A stretch of 64,000 nt of DNA from VMDJ01 sp038144195. Lineage in GTDB: Bacteria > Pseudomonadota > Gammaproteobacteria > Chromatiales > Chromatiaceae. Location: NCBI GenBank assembly GCA_038144195.1, contig JAYQNH010000002.1, positions 1,240,001-1,304,000 of the forward strand. Reading direction: 5' to 3'. The notes under the pieces are model-generated. The model was given only the letters and a program-made list of their open reading frames with translations, searched no databases and had not been told where the DNA came from. The translations under genes were made by a program, and so were the position numbers. Of this stretch, positions 9,671-19,159 are shown in pieces (positions within the stretch are counted from its first letter, which is position 1; the number at the start of each line of letters is the position of its first letter).

Positions 9671-10153
9671 ATGATGGAAGAAAAAAAGTTAGCAATCATT
9701 GCAACCAAAGGCACCTTGGACTGGGGTTACCCTCCATTTATCTTGGCGTCGACTGGTGCGGCATTGGGCTATGAAACTGAGATCTTCTTCACTTTCTACG
9801 GCTTGCAGCTGTTGAAGAAAGATTTGGATCTTAAGGTTTCTCCACTTGGTAACCCAGGCATGCCAATGCCAATGGGTATGGACAAGTGGTTCCCAACCTT
9901 GTAGACCGCCCTACCAGGTATGGAAGCGATGATGACCAGCATGATGAAAAAGAAGATGGCAAGCAAAGGCGTTGCTAGCTTAGAAGAGTTGCGTGAGCTC
10001 TCTCAAGAAGCTGAAGTTCGCTTGATTGCCTGTCAGATGACGGTGGATCTGTTTGAAATGGATACCGCTGATTTCATCGATGGCGTTGAATATGCGGGCG
10101 CAGCTCGTTTCTTCGAGTTCGCTGGCGAATCAGACGTCTGTTTGTATATCTAA
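9671..10153 (+). CDS. DsrE2-type (DsrE/F-like) sulfur-transfer membrane-associated protein, in-frame TAG
   Basis: 160-residue DsrE2 family protein. Both halves are in the same frame, separated only by a TAG at 9902-9904 followed by TALPGMEAMMTSMMKKKM. The first half has IIATKGTLDWGYPPFILASTGAA and FFTFYGLQLLKK; the second has LIACQMTVDLFEMDT with the conserved cysteine, and YAGAARFFEFA. This is the usual layout of DsrE2, which binds sulfur and interacts with TusA and Rhd. A CAG-to-TAG change is one simple explanation of the stop. A strong terminator follows, closing the rhd-tusA-dsrE2 unit. Confidence 0.85.
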
Positions 10154-10181
10154 TCTTGATATATCGATCAGATCTTAAAAG

Positions 10182-10207
10182 CACCGCCCATAAGGCGGTG
10201 TTTTTTT
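10182..10207 (+). terminator. Rho-independent terminator after dsrE2
   Basis: Stem CACCGCC / GGCGGTG with loop CATAA, followed by seven T. It ends the rhd-tusA-dsrE2 transcript. Confidence 0.92.
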
Positions 10208-10351
10208 GTGCTCAAAAAGTACATTAAAATTCACTAATGTAAGGATTTTCTGTAACGATAAATGAGTTTTTTGCAGTACTATATAAACAGAATTAATCCG
10301 TTTTCGGATGCATAAAAATAAATTACAACAACTAGAGAAGGGGAGCTAACG

Positions 10352-11257
10352 ATGGCAGACCGTCGTTTACAGGGTTTTCACACCGTTGCTCGTTTATTGA
10401 GTTTTACGAAAGCCGCGGAATCACTTCACATGACTCAACCAGCGGTGACTTTCCAGGTTCGTCAGTTAGAAGAAACGTTCAATACCCGTTTATTCGATCG
10501 TACGCATAATCGCATTAGTCTGACTGACGCTGGTATGCGCGTTTTCGAATACGCAGACAAGATCTTTGAGCTCTATGCCGAGATGGATAACACCGTACGT
10601 GAGATGACCGGTGAAATCAGCGGCTCACTCACCATTGGCGCAAGTACCACCATTGCTGAATACATGTTGCCGGCCTTATTGGGTGACTTTAGAACGCAAT
10701 ACCCTGATGTATCGATTCACCTCAAGGTTTCAAACAGTGATGGCATTGTCTCTATGGTTGAGAGTAATGCGATTGACCTAGGTGTTGTTGAAGCACCAGT
10801 GGGTAACAAGAACTTAGTGGTCGAAAAATGTCGTGATGATCGTCTGGTTGCGATCATGCCGCAAAATCATGAGTTTGCTGATCGAAAGTCGATCTCAATG
10901 GAAGAGTTGCTGAACTTCCCTTTCATTTGTCGTGAGGAAGGCTCAGGTACACGTGAAGCCATTGCGAGCTACATTTGTAACAGTGATGAATGTAAATCCA
11001 AAATGCACATTGCGATGGAGCTTGGTAGCCCTGAAGCAGTTAAAGGTGCCGTTGAAACGGGTATGGGTATCTCTGTGGTATCAGCGGCAACGATTCAGAA
11101 AGAATTACGCTTAGGTACCTTGGTGGCTTTGCCGCTTGATCCACCGTTGACCCGTCCGTTCTCGTTTGTGCATCAAAAGCAAAAGTTCCGTGTTCGTGTG
11201 ATCGAAGAGTTACTCGAATTTGCACGCAACTATTGCGAAGCGAACAAGCCAGCCTAA
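10352..11257 (+). CDS. LysR-family transcriptional regulator
   Basis: 301 residues. N-terminal winged helix-turn-helix (GFHTVARLLSFTKAAESLHMTQPAVTFQVRQLE region, residues 8-45) and a LysR substrate-binding domain (GSLTIGASTTIAEYMLPALL from about 92). ATG has a GGGGAG ribosome site. The effector is unknown. It follows the sulfur cassette by 200 bases with a terminator between, so it is a separate unit; a role controlling the cassette or sulfur metabolism is only suggested by position. CysB itself is less likely because the N-terminus differs from the CysB pattern. Confidence 0.85.
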   Translation: MADRRLQGFHTVARLLSFTKAAESLHMTQPAVTFQVRQLEETFNTRLFDRTHNRISLTDAGMRVFEYADKIFELYAEMDNTVREMTGEISGSLTIGASTTIAEYMLPALLGDFRTQYPDVSIHLKVSNSDGIVSMVESNAIDLGVVEAPVGNKNLVVEKCRDDRLVAIMPQNHEFADRKSISMEELLNFPFICREEGSGTREAIASYICNSDECKSKMHIAMELGSPEAVKGAVETGMGISVVSAATIQKELRLGTLVALPLDPPLTRPFSFVHQKQKFRVRVIEELLEFARNYCEANKPA

Positions 11258-11265
11258 GTCTTTAA

Positions 11266-11652
11266 ATGCTGCCACCGAAAAAGAAACCAACATCTTCGGT
11301 ATCGCAGCTAAGCGCTGTGTTTGAGCAGCTGAGTACAGAAAGGCAGCAGTCGCTGCATGATTTTGCACAGTTTTTATTGCAGCAGCAGGGTGGTCCGAAA
11401 GACCCTACCGTATCGCAAACGCCTTTAGATATTCGGCGACCTGATGCGGAAAGTGTTGTGGCAGCGATTAAACGTTTGGCGAAAACCTATCCCATGTTGA
11501 ATCGTGAAGCCTTGCTCCATGAAGCATCTACTCTGATGAGTGCGCATGTTATGCAGGGGCGTTCGGCAAATGATGTGATTGATGATCTGCAGGCACTGTT
11601 TGAGAGTGCGTATACTGCTTACAATGCCAAAAACTCCGTTGAGGATGCCTGA
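11266..11652 (+). CDS. Conserved-looking hypothetical protein
   Basis: 128 residues, soluble, no signal peptide. The first third has a helix SAVFEQLSTERQQSLHDFAQFLLQQQ, which resembles the short helical segments found in small proteins of the DUF2281 or cell-division-associated kind, but I do not recognise a named family. It begins 8 bases after the LysR gene and its TGA overlaps the ATG of the following membrane-protein gene (TGATG), so it is probably translated with it. Confidence 0.6.
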   Translation: MLPPKKKPTSSVSQLSAVFEQLSTERQQSLHDFAQFLLQQQGGPKDPTVSQTPLDIRRPDAESVVAAIKRLAKTYPMLNREALLHEASTLMSAHVMQGRSANDVIDDLQALFESAYTAYNAKNSVEDA

Positions 11653-12722
11653 TGCGTTTAGTTACCGAATGGTTCAAACGAAATTTCTCTGATCCACAAA
11701 TTGTTTTCCTGACGCTGTGTCTCATCGGTGTTTTCGCCATTATCTTGGTGATGGGCGATATCTTGCTGCCAGTGCTGGCCAGTATTGTTATTGCTTACCT
11801 TCTTGAAGGCTTGGTTGGATTGATGCAGCGCTCCGGTATCAATCGTTTGATTTCAGTGCTCTTTGTTTTTTCACTGTTTATTTTCGGTATGAGCGCGATA
11901 TTGTTTGGTTTGTTGCCGATGTTGTCGGTTCAGGTCTCACAGTTTGCTAAAGGCTTGCCAGTCGATCGTGGCGGAAGGTCAGCGCTTGTTGATGATGTTG
12001 CCTGAGCGTTATCCAGACATTATTTCGATTGAGCAAATTCAACAGGTCTTTGCTCAAGCGCGCACTGAGATTACCGGTGCAACGCAGCAGCTACTCTCTC
12101 TATCAGTATCGTCGGTTGTGGGCTTTTTAACACTCGTTGTGTACTTGGTTTTGATGCCGATGATGGTGTTCTTTTTCTTGAAAGATAAAGAGAACAATCT
12201 TGCATTGGTTTGCTGACTTTGTCCCTGGGGAGCGAGGTCTTGGCAACGAAAGTTTGGAATGAGGTGGATCTTCAGATCGCTAACTATGTGCGCGGTAAGT
12301 TCTGGGAAGTCGTGATTGTTTGGGCGGCAACCTATGCGGTCTTTGCCTACTTTGATTTGCAGTACGCCATGTTGTTAGCCGTTGCGGTGGGTTTGTCGGT
12401 GATCGTGCCTTATGTCGGCGCAACGGTCGTGACGGTGCCGGTGGTAGTGATTGCTTGGGTTCAGTTTGGTACCACGCCTGATTTTGCGTATCTGATGATT
12501 GCTTATCTGGTAGTACAAGCGATCGACGGTAATGTCCTTGTGCCTCTTTTGTTTGGTGAGGTGGTTAACCTTCATCCAGTGGCGATCATTGTCTCGATCT
12601 TAGTCTTTGGCGGTATTTGGGGCTTCTGGGGAGTGTTCTTTGCTATTCCATTAGCGACCTTGGTTAATGCCGTGTTCCATGGCTGGTCGAAGCGTAATGC
12701 GGAGATGGCTGCAGCTCGGTAA
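11652..12722 (+). CDS. AI-2E/PerM-family membrane protein (three frameshifts)
   Basis: About 355 residues when repaired: two N-terminal membrane segments (LCLIGVFAIILVMGDILLPVL and SVLFVFSLFIFGMSAILFG), a central soluble part and five or more C-terminal segments with the family features LKDKE and GNVLVPLLFGEVVNLHP. The frame breaks near 11958, near 12204 and at about 12241. Repairing them gives ...SIVAEGQRLLMMLPERYPD, ...WFADFVPGERGL and ...ATKVWNEVDLQIANYVRG. PerM-like proteins are permeases of uncertain substrate (some export AI-2, some move Na+/H+). Confidence 0.8.
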
Positions 12723-12742
12723 GACTACCGAGCCGCGTATCC

Positions 12743-12922
12743 TTATTTATTGGTGTTTACGCCAATTAGGGTGTAAGCAGGGCAGAAGCTCAGTGCTGCT
12801 GTACCCAATAACACTGCACCAATAAAACCAGACCAGTGGCCCGTGATGATGCCGTAAGCGAGTAAACCTACGCCAAGAATTGCACGGATACCTTTATCCA
12901 TACCGCCAACATTTGCTGTCAT
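12743..12922 (-). CDS. DUF2892-type small membrane protein
   Basis: 59 residues: MTANVGGMDKGIRAILGVG, then two membrane segments (LLAYGIITGHWSGFIGAVLLG and the following AALSFCPAYTLIGV) with the family's cysteine-proline pair CPAYTLIG. This domain occurs alone or fused to rhodaneses such as YgaP. AGGAG sits 7 bases before the ATG at 12922, which supports a real gene although it is very short. It lies convergent to the PerM-like gene. Its part in sulfur handling is inferred from the family and from nearby genes. Confidence 0.8.
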   Translation of the reverse strand: MTANVGGMDKGIRAILGVGLLAYGIITGHWSGFIGAVLLGTAALSFCPAYTLIGVNTNK

Positions 12923-12994
12923 ATTGCTCTCCTGTTGAATTAATTAACCATCATAAAGTGTTTCAGTTTATTGATGGCACTACTGTGAACAGAT

Positions 12995-14416
12995 TTACAG
13001 AATGTCTGACGCGTGATCGGCAAGGCGTGAGCGTTCACCACGGGTCAGGGTGATGTGTCCGCTGTGTGGCCAATTCTTAAAGCGATCGACCACATAGGTT
13101 AAGCCTGAGGTGGTCTCGGTGAGATACGGCGTATCGATTTGGGCGACGTTACCTAAGCACACAATCTTGGTGCCAGGGCCTGCACGCGTGATCAATGTCT
13201 TCATCTGCTTTGGTGTTAGGTTTTGTGCCTCATCCAAGATGATGTATTTGTTTAAGAAGGTGCGGCCGCGCATAAAGTTGAGCGAGTGAATTTTGATTTT
13301 AGAACGCACTAGCTCATCGGTTGCGGCACGACCCCAATCGCCACCACCACTGGTTTGTGTCAGCACTTCGAGGTTATCGGTAAGGGCACCCATCCAAGGT
13401 GCCATCTTTTCCTCTTCGGTACCGGGTAGGAAGCCAATATCATCACCAACTGGCACAGTGATGCGGGTCATGATGATTTCACGATAACGGTTCTGATCAA
13501 GTACCTGAGACAAGCCTGCAGCTAACGCTAATAAGGTTTTACCTGTACCAGCGGTGCCAAGTAGGCTGACAAAGTCGACATCCGGATCCATGAGTAGGTT
13601 AAGAGCGAAGTTTTGCTCACGGTTACGTGCAGTAATGCCCCATACAGAATGTCGTGCTGAGGTGTAGTCATGAATCCATTCAATTGTGGCGCCATCGTCT
13701 TTCTTTTCGCGAACAATGGCTTCAAAATTTTGATCACATTCTTGGAATAGCAATTGATTGATGTACCAGTCTTTTGTGTCTGGCCCAGAGATGCGGTAGA
13801 AGGAGCGACCTTCTTCCTGCCACGACTCCATGTCTTTGCTGTGACTGTCCCAGAAGTTGCCTTCAAGTTCTAACTGACCGCTATACAGCAGCTCTAAGTC
13901 ATCGAGAGCTTGGTCGTTGTGATAATCCTCAGCAACGATGCCGACAACTGATGCTTTGATGCGCAGGTTGATGTCTTTAGAGACGAGGATGACCTCACGA
14001 CCGGTCGCCATGTCCGCTAAAGCAAGAGCGGTACCGAGAATATTGTTATCAGCAACATCACCCGGTAATGAATCAGGGAGTTGGTTGGGTTTTAACTGGG
14101 TCTGAAAAAATAGGTGGCCTAGGTCATCTGCTGAACGCTCACCATCGTTAATATTAAGTGCACCCGTAAGCGGAATGCCTTCATGGATGTCTTTGCTGCC
14201 ATTTTTGGTCATCAAGTCATCGATGAAGCGACTAACTTGGCGAACGTTGCGAGCAACTTCAGAAAGGCCTTTCTTGCCACGATCAAGTTCTTCGAGAACG
14301 ATCATGGGGAGGAAAATGTCGTGTTCAGCAAATCGGAACAGGGCGGTGGGATCGTGCATCAGCACGTTGGTATCGAGTACAAAGAGTTTTTTACCGGTCC
14401 TAGATTTAATGCCCAT
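12995..14416 (-). CDS. PhoH-family ATPase with N-terminal PIN domain
   Basis: 473 residues. Residues 1-130 form a PIN nuclease domain (KLFVLDTNVLMHDPTALFRF; acidic residues D15, E42 region). Residues about 240-460 form the PhoH P-loop ATPase: Walker A LGTAGTGKTLLALA, Walker B KYIILDEAQNLTPKQMKTLITRAG. PIN-PhoH proteins are RNA helicase/ribonuclease proteins related to PhoH2. It ends 70 bases from the DUF2892 gene and begins 21 bases after bcp on the same strand, so bcp and this gene may be co-transcribed. Confidence 0.92.
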   Translation of the reverse strand: MGIKSRTGKKLFVLDTNVLMHDPTALFRFAEHDIFLPMIVLEELDRGKKGLSEVARNVRQVSRFIDDLMTKNGSKDIHEGIPLTGALNINDGERSADDLGHLFFQTQLKPNQLPDSLPGDVADNNILGTALALADMATGREVILVSKDINLRIKASVVGIVAEDYHNDQALDDLELLYSGQLELEGNFWDSHSKDMESWQEEGRSFYRISGPDTKDWYINQLLFQECDQNFEAIVREKKDDGATIEWIHDYTSARHSVWGITARNREQNFALNLLMDPDVDFVSLLGTAGTGKTLLALAAGLSQVLDQNRYREIIMTRITVPVGDDIGFLPGTEEEKMAPWMGALTDNLEVLTQTSGGGDWGRAATDELVRSKIKIHSLNFMRGRTFLNKYIILDEAQNLTPKQMKTLITRAGPGTKIVCLGNVAQIDTPYLTETTSGLTYVVDRFKNWPHSGHITLTRGERSRLADHASDIL

Positions 14417-14437
14417 TCGTGATTGAGTCCTTCGGTG

Positions 14438-14912
14438 TTATTTATTGAGTTCTTTAACGGCAGTTAATACGTCGTCTACATGACCTTTTACTTTGACGCC
14501 GCGCCATTCTTGGCGAAGTTTTCCATCCGCATCGATGAGAAAGGTACTTCGCTCAATACCACGTACCTGTTTGCCATACATGTTTTTCATTTTGATGACA
14601 TCGAAAGCATTACAGAGGGTTTCCTCGGTATCGGCAATTAAGTCAAAGGCGAAGCTTTGCTTGGCTTTAAAGTTTTCTTGAGCTTTAAGGCTATCTCGAG
14701 ACACCCCTAAAATCTGGCAACCTTGGCGACGAAATTTGGCTATTGCAGCGGTGAAATCGAGACCTTCAGTGGTGCAACCAGGGGTGCTGGCTTTGGGGTA
14801 GAAATAGAGGACAAGAGGTTTGCCAGCATAGGCTTTGAGAGAGGTTTGAACGTTGCCGGTGATCAAAATATCGACGTTAGGGATTTTTTTTTCCAAGTGC
14901 GGGTGCAGGCAT
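14438..14912 (-). CDS. bcp: Thioredoxin-dependent peroxiredoxin (Bcp type), start shifted by indel
   Basis: About 157 residues. Cytosolic peroxidase that reduces hydrogen and organic peroxides; the peroxidatic Cys lies in YPKASTPGCTTEG. The resolving-cysteine position (5 residues later in E. coli Bcp) is not cysteine here (EGLDF), a feature shared by 1-Cys members. The frame starts at ATG 14912 (MPAPALGKK) but a run of nine A at about 14883-14891 shifts it; eight A would join IPNVDILITG in frame. Otherwise only a TTG at 14896 is available. It reads in the same direction as the PhoH gene. Confidence 0.9.
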
Positions 14913-14967
14913 GGTTATCCTTTAATTGTTTAATAAAGTGTACGTGAAAAATGGTGAAAGCGGGACT

Positions 14968-15328
14968 CTAGAGTAGGTTTTTCCCATCAAATACGGTGAC
15001 GGGTAATTCCAATGGATCAACCTCATCGATACAGCCTAGATTGACGCGATATTTATCAGGAAAACGGGCAGTCGCATGAAATGGGTAGATGCCGCAGGTT
15101 TTGCAAAAGTAGTGTTTGGCCTTTTTTATCACCGAATTGATACATGCCAAGACTTTCTTTCGGTTGGTTTACTTTGAGGCTTGCCTCATCGATAAACTCG
15201 TTCGACATCATCGCGCCTTTTCTAACGCAGATCGAACAGGTGCAGCGAGTGCCGCCATCAATCGGTTGCTCTGTGGTGAACTCGAAGCTCACGTCACCAC
15301 AATGACAATGACCTTTATAGCTAGGCAT
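14968..15328 (-). CDS. GFA (glutathione-dependent formaldehyde-activating)-family protein, frameshift
   Basis: About 119 residues when repaired. Zinc-binding cysteines in HCHCGDV, RCTCSICVRKG and CKTCGIYPFH follow the Gfa/CENP-V fold. The frame breaks in T6 at 15122-15127: removing one base joins GDKK to AKHYFCKTCG. Many family members have no shown formaldehyde activity, so the function is not known; the fold binds zinc. It stands alone, on the strand opposite to ogt. Start ATG at 15328. Confidence 0.85.
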
Positions 15329-15425
15329 ATCGAATCCCCCTATTCAAAGCCTAGTTTGAGTGTATGCCAGTGCGAGGGAAATAGGCGACTAGGAAATTAG
15401 GTGAAGACTAAGTCAAAATGAGGTG

Positions 15426-15951
15426 ATGAAAACAGTCGCCAATAAGATCAATCGCTTATCTGAAGAAGGCTTTCAGCAATGGCTGAAAAATAAGGCGCAA
15501 TTTGGCTATGCAGAGACACCTTTTGGGTCGTGTTTCATTGTGTTGTGATGAGACCAGCGTATCGAGACTCAGTTTTACTGAAGAGTCTTTTCAGGAATTG
15601 AGTCAGTCGATCAGGCGAAATGATCAACTCGCTCAGCAGCATGCAGAGTCCATTTTTCAATCAGCTTTTACCGGCAGCATTACGTTGATAGCAACTGACT
15701 TTCAGTTAGTGGTTTGGCAAGCGCTGATGAGGATCCCATTTGGAGAAACAATAAGTTATCAAGGGCTCGCTGAATCAATCGGCCGCCCAACGGCTTTTCG
15801 GGCGGTGGCTACCTCGATTGCGCAAAATCGATGTGGCTTTCTTATCCCTTGTCATCGAGTGATTAAGAAAAATGGTGAGAGTGGTGAGTTTCGCTGGGGA
15901 GCTGAGATGAAGCGACGTTTACTGGATTGGGAAGCTCAAACCAAACGTTGA
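15426..15951 (+). CDS. ogt: Methylated-DNA-protein-cysteine methyltransferase (frameshift)
   Basis: About 174 residues when repaired. It repairs O6-methylguanine by transferring the methyl to its own cysteine in LIPCHRVIKKNG. The helix-turn-helix part is VVWQALMRIPFGETISYQGLAESIGRPTAFRAV. From ATG 15426 the frame reads MKTVANKINRL to FGSCFIVL, then breaks near 15547; one missing base joins CDETSVSRLSFTEES. The first 80 residues resemble the N-terminal domain of Ada/Ogt. The 3' end overlaps the convergent transporter gene by 16 bases. Confidence 0.9.
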
Positions 15952-16854
15952 AAGATGATCAACCAAAGCGGGATGCTGAAGAGTGCCAATAAGGTTTGGC
16001 TGCTGATAATGTTAGCCATTAAGGTCGTGTTGCCGCCAAGTTGCCTTGCCAGAATGTAGGCTGAGCTTGCAGTCGGTTGGGCTGCAATGATGATAAGTAC
16101 CTCAGTGATCAAACTGTTGGCATCGAGCAAGATGGCGCCCAGTAGAAAACCAAGTGGCATTGCAATGAACTTAAATACCGACGCACTGATTAATGATAAC
16201 CAGTGGTGTCCCATTTGACGTACCTTGATGCCAACACCCACAGCAATAAGGCCCAGTGGTAACGCGGTCTTGCCGAGCATACCAAGCCATTCCATCACAA
16301 CTAGAGGCAACTCGATCTGCGAAAGATTCAATCCAATACCGATGAGGCAGCCAAGAATAAGTGGGTTGGTGGCTAATGTTTTCCAATAGGGATTGCTTGA
16401 TTGTCGATGCAGCATGAGCTGGAACACGCTGACACAGAGTAAATTGATCATGGGGATCAATATTGCAATCACAACCGCGGCAATAATGAGTCCCTCATCA
16501 CCGGTAAGTGCATTTACGCTGGCTAGGGCTAGATAGGTGTTAAAACGAATGGCGCCTTGGTAAACCGAGGTGAAATCAGCCTGCATCCACTTTAAAGAGA
16601 AACTGCCAAATAAAGGTGGCAAGGCTGGTGACTGCGAGTGCGGTAATAACGGGTATTGCAGCATCAGATAAGCTCAAGCTTTCGAAGTTCGCATTGGCTA
16701 AGCGATGTATCAGAAGTGCAGGGAAAAGAATGTAATAGGTCAGCTTTTCAAGTTCTGGCCAAAAACTCTCGTTAAATAGCTTAAGGCGTGCGATAACCCA
16801 GCCCAAGGCAATCAAGGCAAATACGGGTATCAGATTAAAAAGAATGGCAGCCAT
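15936..16854 (-). CDS. AEC (auxin efflux carrier) family transporter, frameshift
   Basis: About 305 residues when repaired, with about ten hydrophobic segments. The N-terminal part (MAAILFNLIPVFALIALGW, YYILFPALLIHRLA) and C-terminal part (LPLGLIAVGVGIKV, AAQPTASSAYILARQLGG) are characteristic of AEC permeases, which move malonate, malate or amino-acid-like anions. The frame breaks at 16591-16593: removing one base joins QFLFK to WMQADFTSVYQG. Substrate unknown. It is monocistronic and divergent from uup by 138 bases. Confidence 0.85.
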
Positions 16855-16992
16855 AACACCTCAAATAGTTTGTACAGTGTGGCGAGTTAGTGATGTTGGG
16901 TCAATTATCTATTCTTTGGCTGCTCAATAAAGATACAGCGTATGATGTCGCGCTTTGTTACGGCAACCCCTTTTAAGTAATTAGAGGCTTTC

Positions 16993-18879
16993 ATGGCGTT
17001 ACTCACGCTACGCGATATCCAGCTTTCATTTAGTCATCCGCCTTTATTGGACGGTTTAGCGTTCAATCTTGAGCGCGGCGAGCGTGTTTGCATCATCGGT
17101 CGCAATGGCGAAGGTAAGTCGACCTTGATGAAGGTGATCGCTGAAGAGCAGCCAATCGATGATGGCGAGCGCGTGTTGCAGAAAGGGGCGGTGATTGGTC
17201 GTTTGGAGCAGAGGTACCACGATCATCTCTCGGGTCGCGTATTTGATGTGGTAGCTGAAGGTGCCGGGGAGCTGGCTGAAGTGGTTAAGGCCTACCACGA
17301 AGCGAGTGAAGCGCTGGCGCATTCTGCAGATGATGAGACCTTCGCTAAATTAGAAAAAGCACAGCAAGCCTTAGAAGCCAATGATGGTTGGAATCTTAAC
17401 TCGCTGATTGAGCAAGTCATCTCGCGTATGCAGTTAAACCCTGAAGTTGATTTTTCAGGTCTGTCGGGTGGTATGAAGCGTCGTGTACTGCTGGCGCGCG
17501 TACTGGTAAAGCAGCCAGATATTTTGTTACTCGATGAGCCGACTAACCATCTCGATGTGGAATCTATTGCGTGGCTCGAAGAGTTCTTGAAGACCTGGCA
17601 GGGTGCTCTCATTTTTATCACCCACGACCGTAGTTTCTTGCGTGCGTTAGCAACCCGAATTGTTGAGTTAGATCGAGGTCAGTTGGTTGATTTCCCAGGT
17701 GATTACGACAATTACATTCGACGCCGTGAAGAGATGGATAACGCTGAGCAATTAGCAAATGCGCGTTTCGACAAAATGTTGGCTCAAGAAGAAGTGTGGA
17801 TTCGCCAAGGGATCAAGGCGCGTCGTACGCGTAATGAAGGTCGTGTGCGTCGATTAAAAGATATGCGTGATCAGTTTTCGCAACGCCGTTCACGTCAAGG
17901 TACAGCTAACTTGCAAATGAATGCCGCAGATAAGTCCGGCAAGGTGGTTTGTGAAGCAGTTGATGTGAACTATGCCTGGGCGGATAAGCCTATCGTGCAA
18001 GGTTTAAGCACCACCATCATGCGTGGGGATCGGATTGGCATTATCGGACCGAATGGTTGTGGCAAAAGTACCTTACTGAATCTTCTACTCGGTAAATTAC
18101 AGCCTGATTCAGGTTCAATTGACTTAGGTACTAAGATAGAAATTGCTTACTTTGATCAGTTGCGAGATCAGCTAGACCTTGAAAAGAACGTTGTCGAGAT
18201 CGTCGCTGAGGGCAGCGATAAAGTTCTGATTAATGGCAAAAGTAAACATGTCATCAGTTATTTAGGTGACTTCTTATTCCCACCGCAGCGTTGCCGCCAG
18301 CCCGTAAAGGCATTGTCAGGTGGAGAGCGTAACCGTTTGTTGCTCGCTAAGTTATTTACTAAGCCCGCAAACGTATTGGTTATGGACGAGCCTACCAATG
18401 ACTTAGATCTTGAAACACTCGAGTTGCTAGAAGAGTTATTGCTCGAATTTGAAGGCACCTTGTTGTTAGTGAGTCACGACCGTCAGTTCGTCGATAACGT
18501 GGTCACCAGTACTTTGGTGTTTGAAGGACAGGGTGCGGTGAATGAATACGTGGGTGGCTATGCTGATTGGCTACGCCAACGCGGTAAACCTGCGGCTGAC
18601 AAACCCATCGCGAAAGCAAAAGCAGAACCTGAGAAAACGACTGAGCCTAAGCCCCCGAAGAAAAAGCTTTCTTATAAAGATCAACGCGAATTGAATTTGT
18701 TGCCACAGCAAATTGAGGCATTAGAAACAGAGCGGGATGCGATCAATGCTGAGCTTGCTGATCCGAATGCGTTTGACCAACTGGGTTCCGATGGAATGGC
18801 TGAAAAAACAGCTCGACTTCAACAGATCGAAACCGAGCTTGAGGGGTGTTTAGAGCGCTGGATGGAGCTTGATAGCTAA
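16993..18879 (+). CDS. uup: ABC-F ATPase Uup
   Basis: 628 residues with two ATPase domains and no membrane segments: Walker A IGRNGEGKST near 36 and IGPNGCGKST near 350; signatures LSGGMKRRV and LSGGERNRLLLA; Walker B DILLLDEPTNHLD and VLVMDEPTNDLD. The linker between domains (DMRDQFSQRRSRQ) and a C-terminal coiled coil (about 545-628, Lys/Glu rich, starting at PPKKKLSYKDQREL) are the Uup features. ABC-F proteins act on ribosomes; Uup also influences DNA processing. ATG lies 10 bases after GAGG. Length agrees with Uup (about 635). Confidence 0.95.
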   Translation: MALLTLRDIQLSFSHPPLLDGLAFNLERGERVCIIGRNGEGKSTLMKVIAEEQPIDDGERVLQKGAVIGRLEQRYHDHLSGRVFDVVAEGAGELAEVVKAYHEASEALAHSADDETFAKLEKAQQALEANDGWNLNSLIEQVISRMQLNPEVDFSGLSGGMKRRVLLARVLVKQPDILLLDEPTNHLDVESIAWLEEFLKTWQGALIFITHDRSFLRALATRIVELDRGQLVDFPGDYDNYIRRREEMDNAEQLANARFDKMLAQEEVWIRQGIKARRTRNEGRVRRLKDMRDQFSQRRSRQGTANLQMNAADKSGKVVCEAVDVNYAWADKPIVQGLSTTIMRGDRIGIIGPNGCGKSTLLNLLLGKLQPDSGSIDLGTKIEIAYFDQLRDQLDLEKNVVEIVAEGSDKVLINGKSKHVISYLGDFLFPPQRCRQPVKALSGGERNRLLLAKLFTKPANVLVMDEPTNDLDLETLELLEELLLEFEGTLLLVSHDRQFVDNVVTSTLVFEGQGAVNEYVGGYADWLRQRGKPAADKPIAKAKAEPEKTTEPKPPKKKLSYKDQRELNLLPQQIEALETERDAINAELADPNAFDQLGSDGMAEKTARLQQIETELEGCLERWMELDS

Positions 18880-19159
18880 GCCATTAGCGCTGAAAAATTC
18901 TATTTTGTGATAAGTTTTGCTTATTAGTAAAATTTATGATAAATAGTCCAATAAATAAAAATTCCTTATTTCTCAACGACTTCCTGAAAATAGCCATTAT
19001 TTATTTTCTATAGCTTTCAATGGCTTATGGTTATGGGTCACTTGCTACCTCTTTCGGGTGGTTTGATTATAAGTAATACCTAATATTAGAATGAGCTATT
19101 AGTCTGGGTGTCAGCAGTGCCCAGTTATCAGATTTAACTAACAAAATAGGCAAACAGGC
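18880..19159. other. Non-coding gap before soeA
   Basis: 280 bases, AT-rich, with no reading frame. Likely to hold the soeABC promoter, but I cannot place -35/-10 elements with confidence. A tract at 19002-19085 has short repeats of TATTTATT-like sequence and several A/T runs. No terminator for uup is obvious. Confidence 0.5.
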
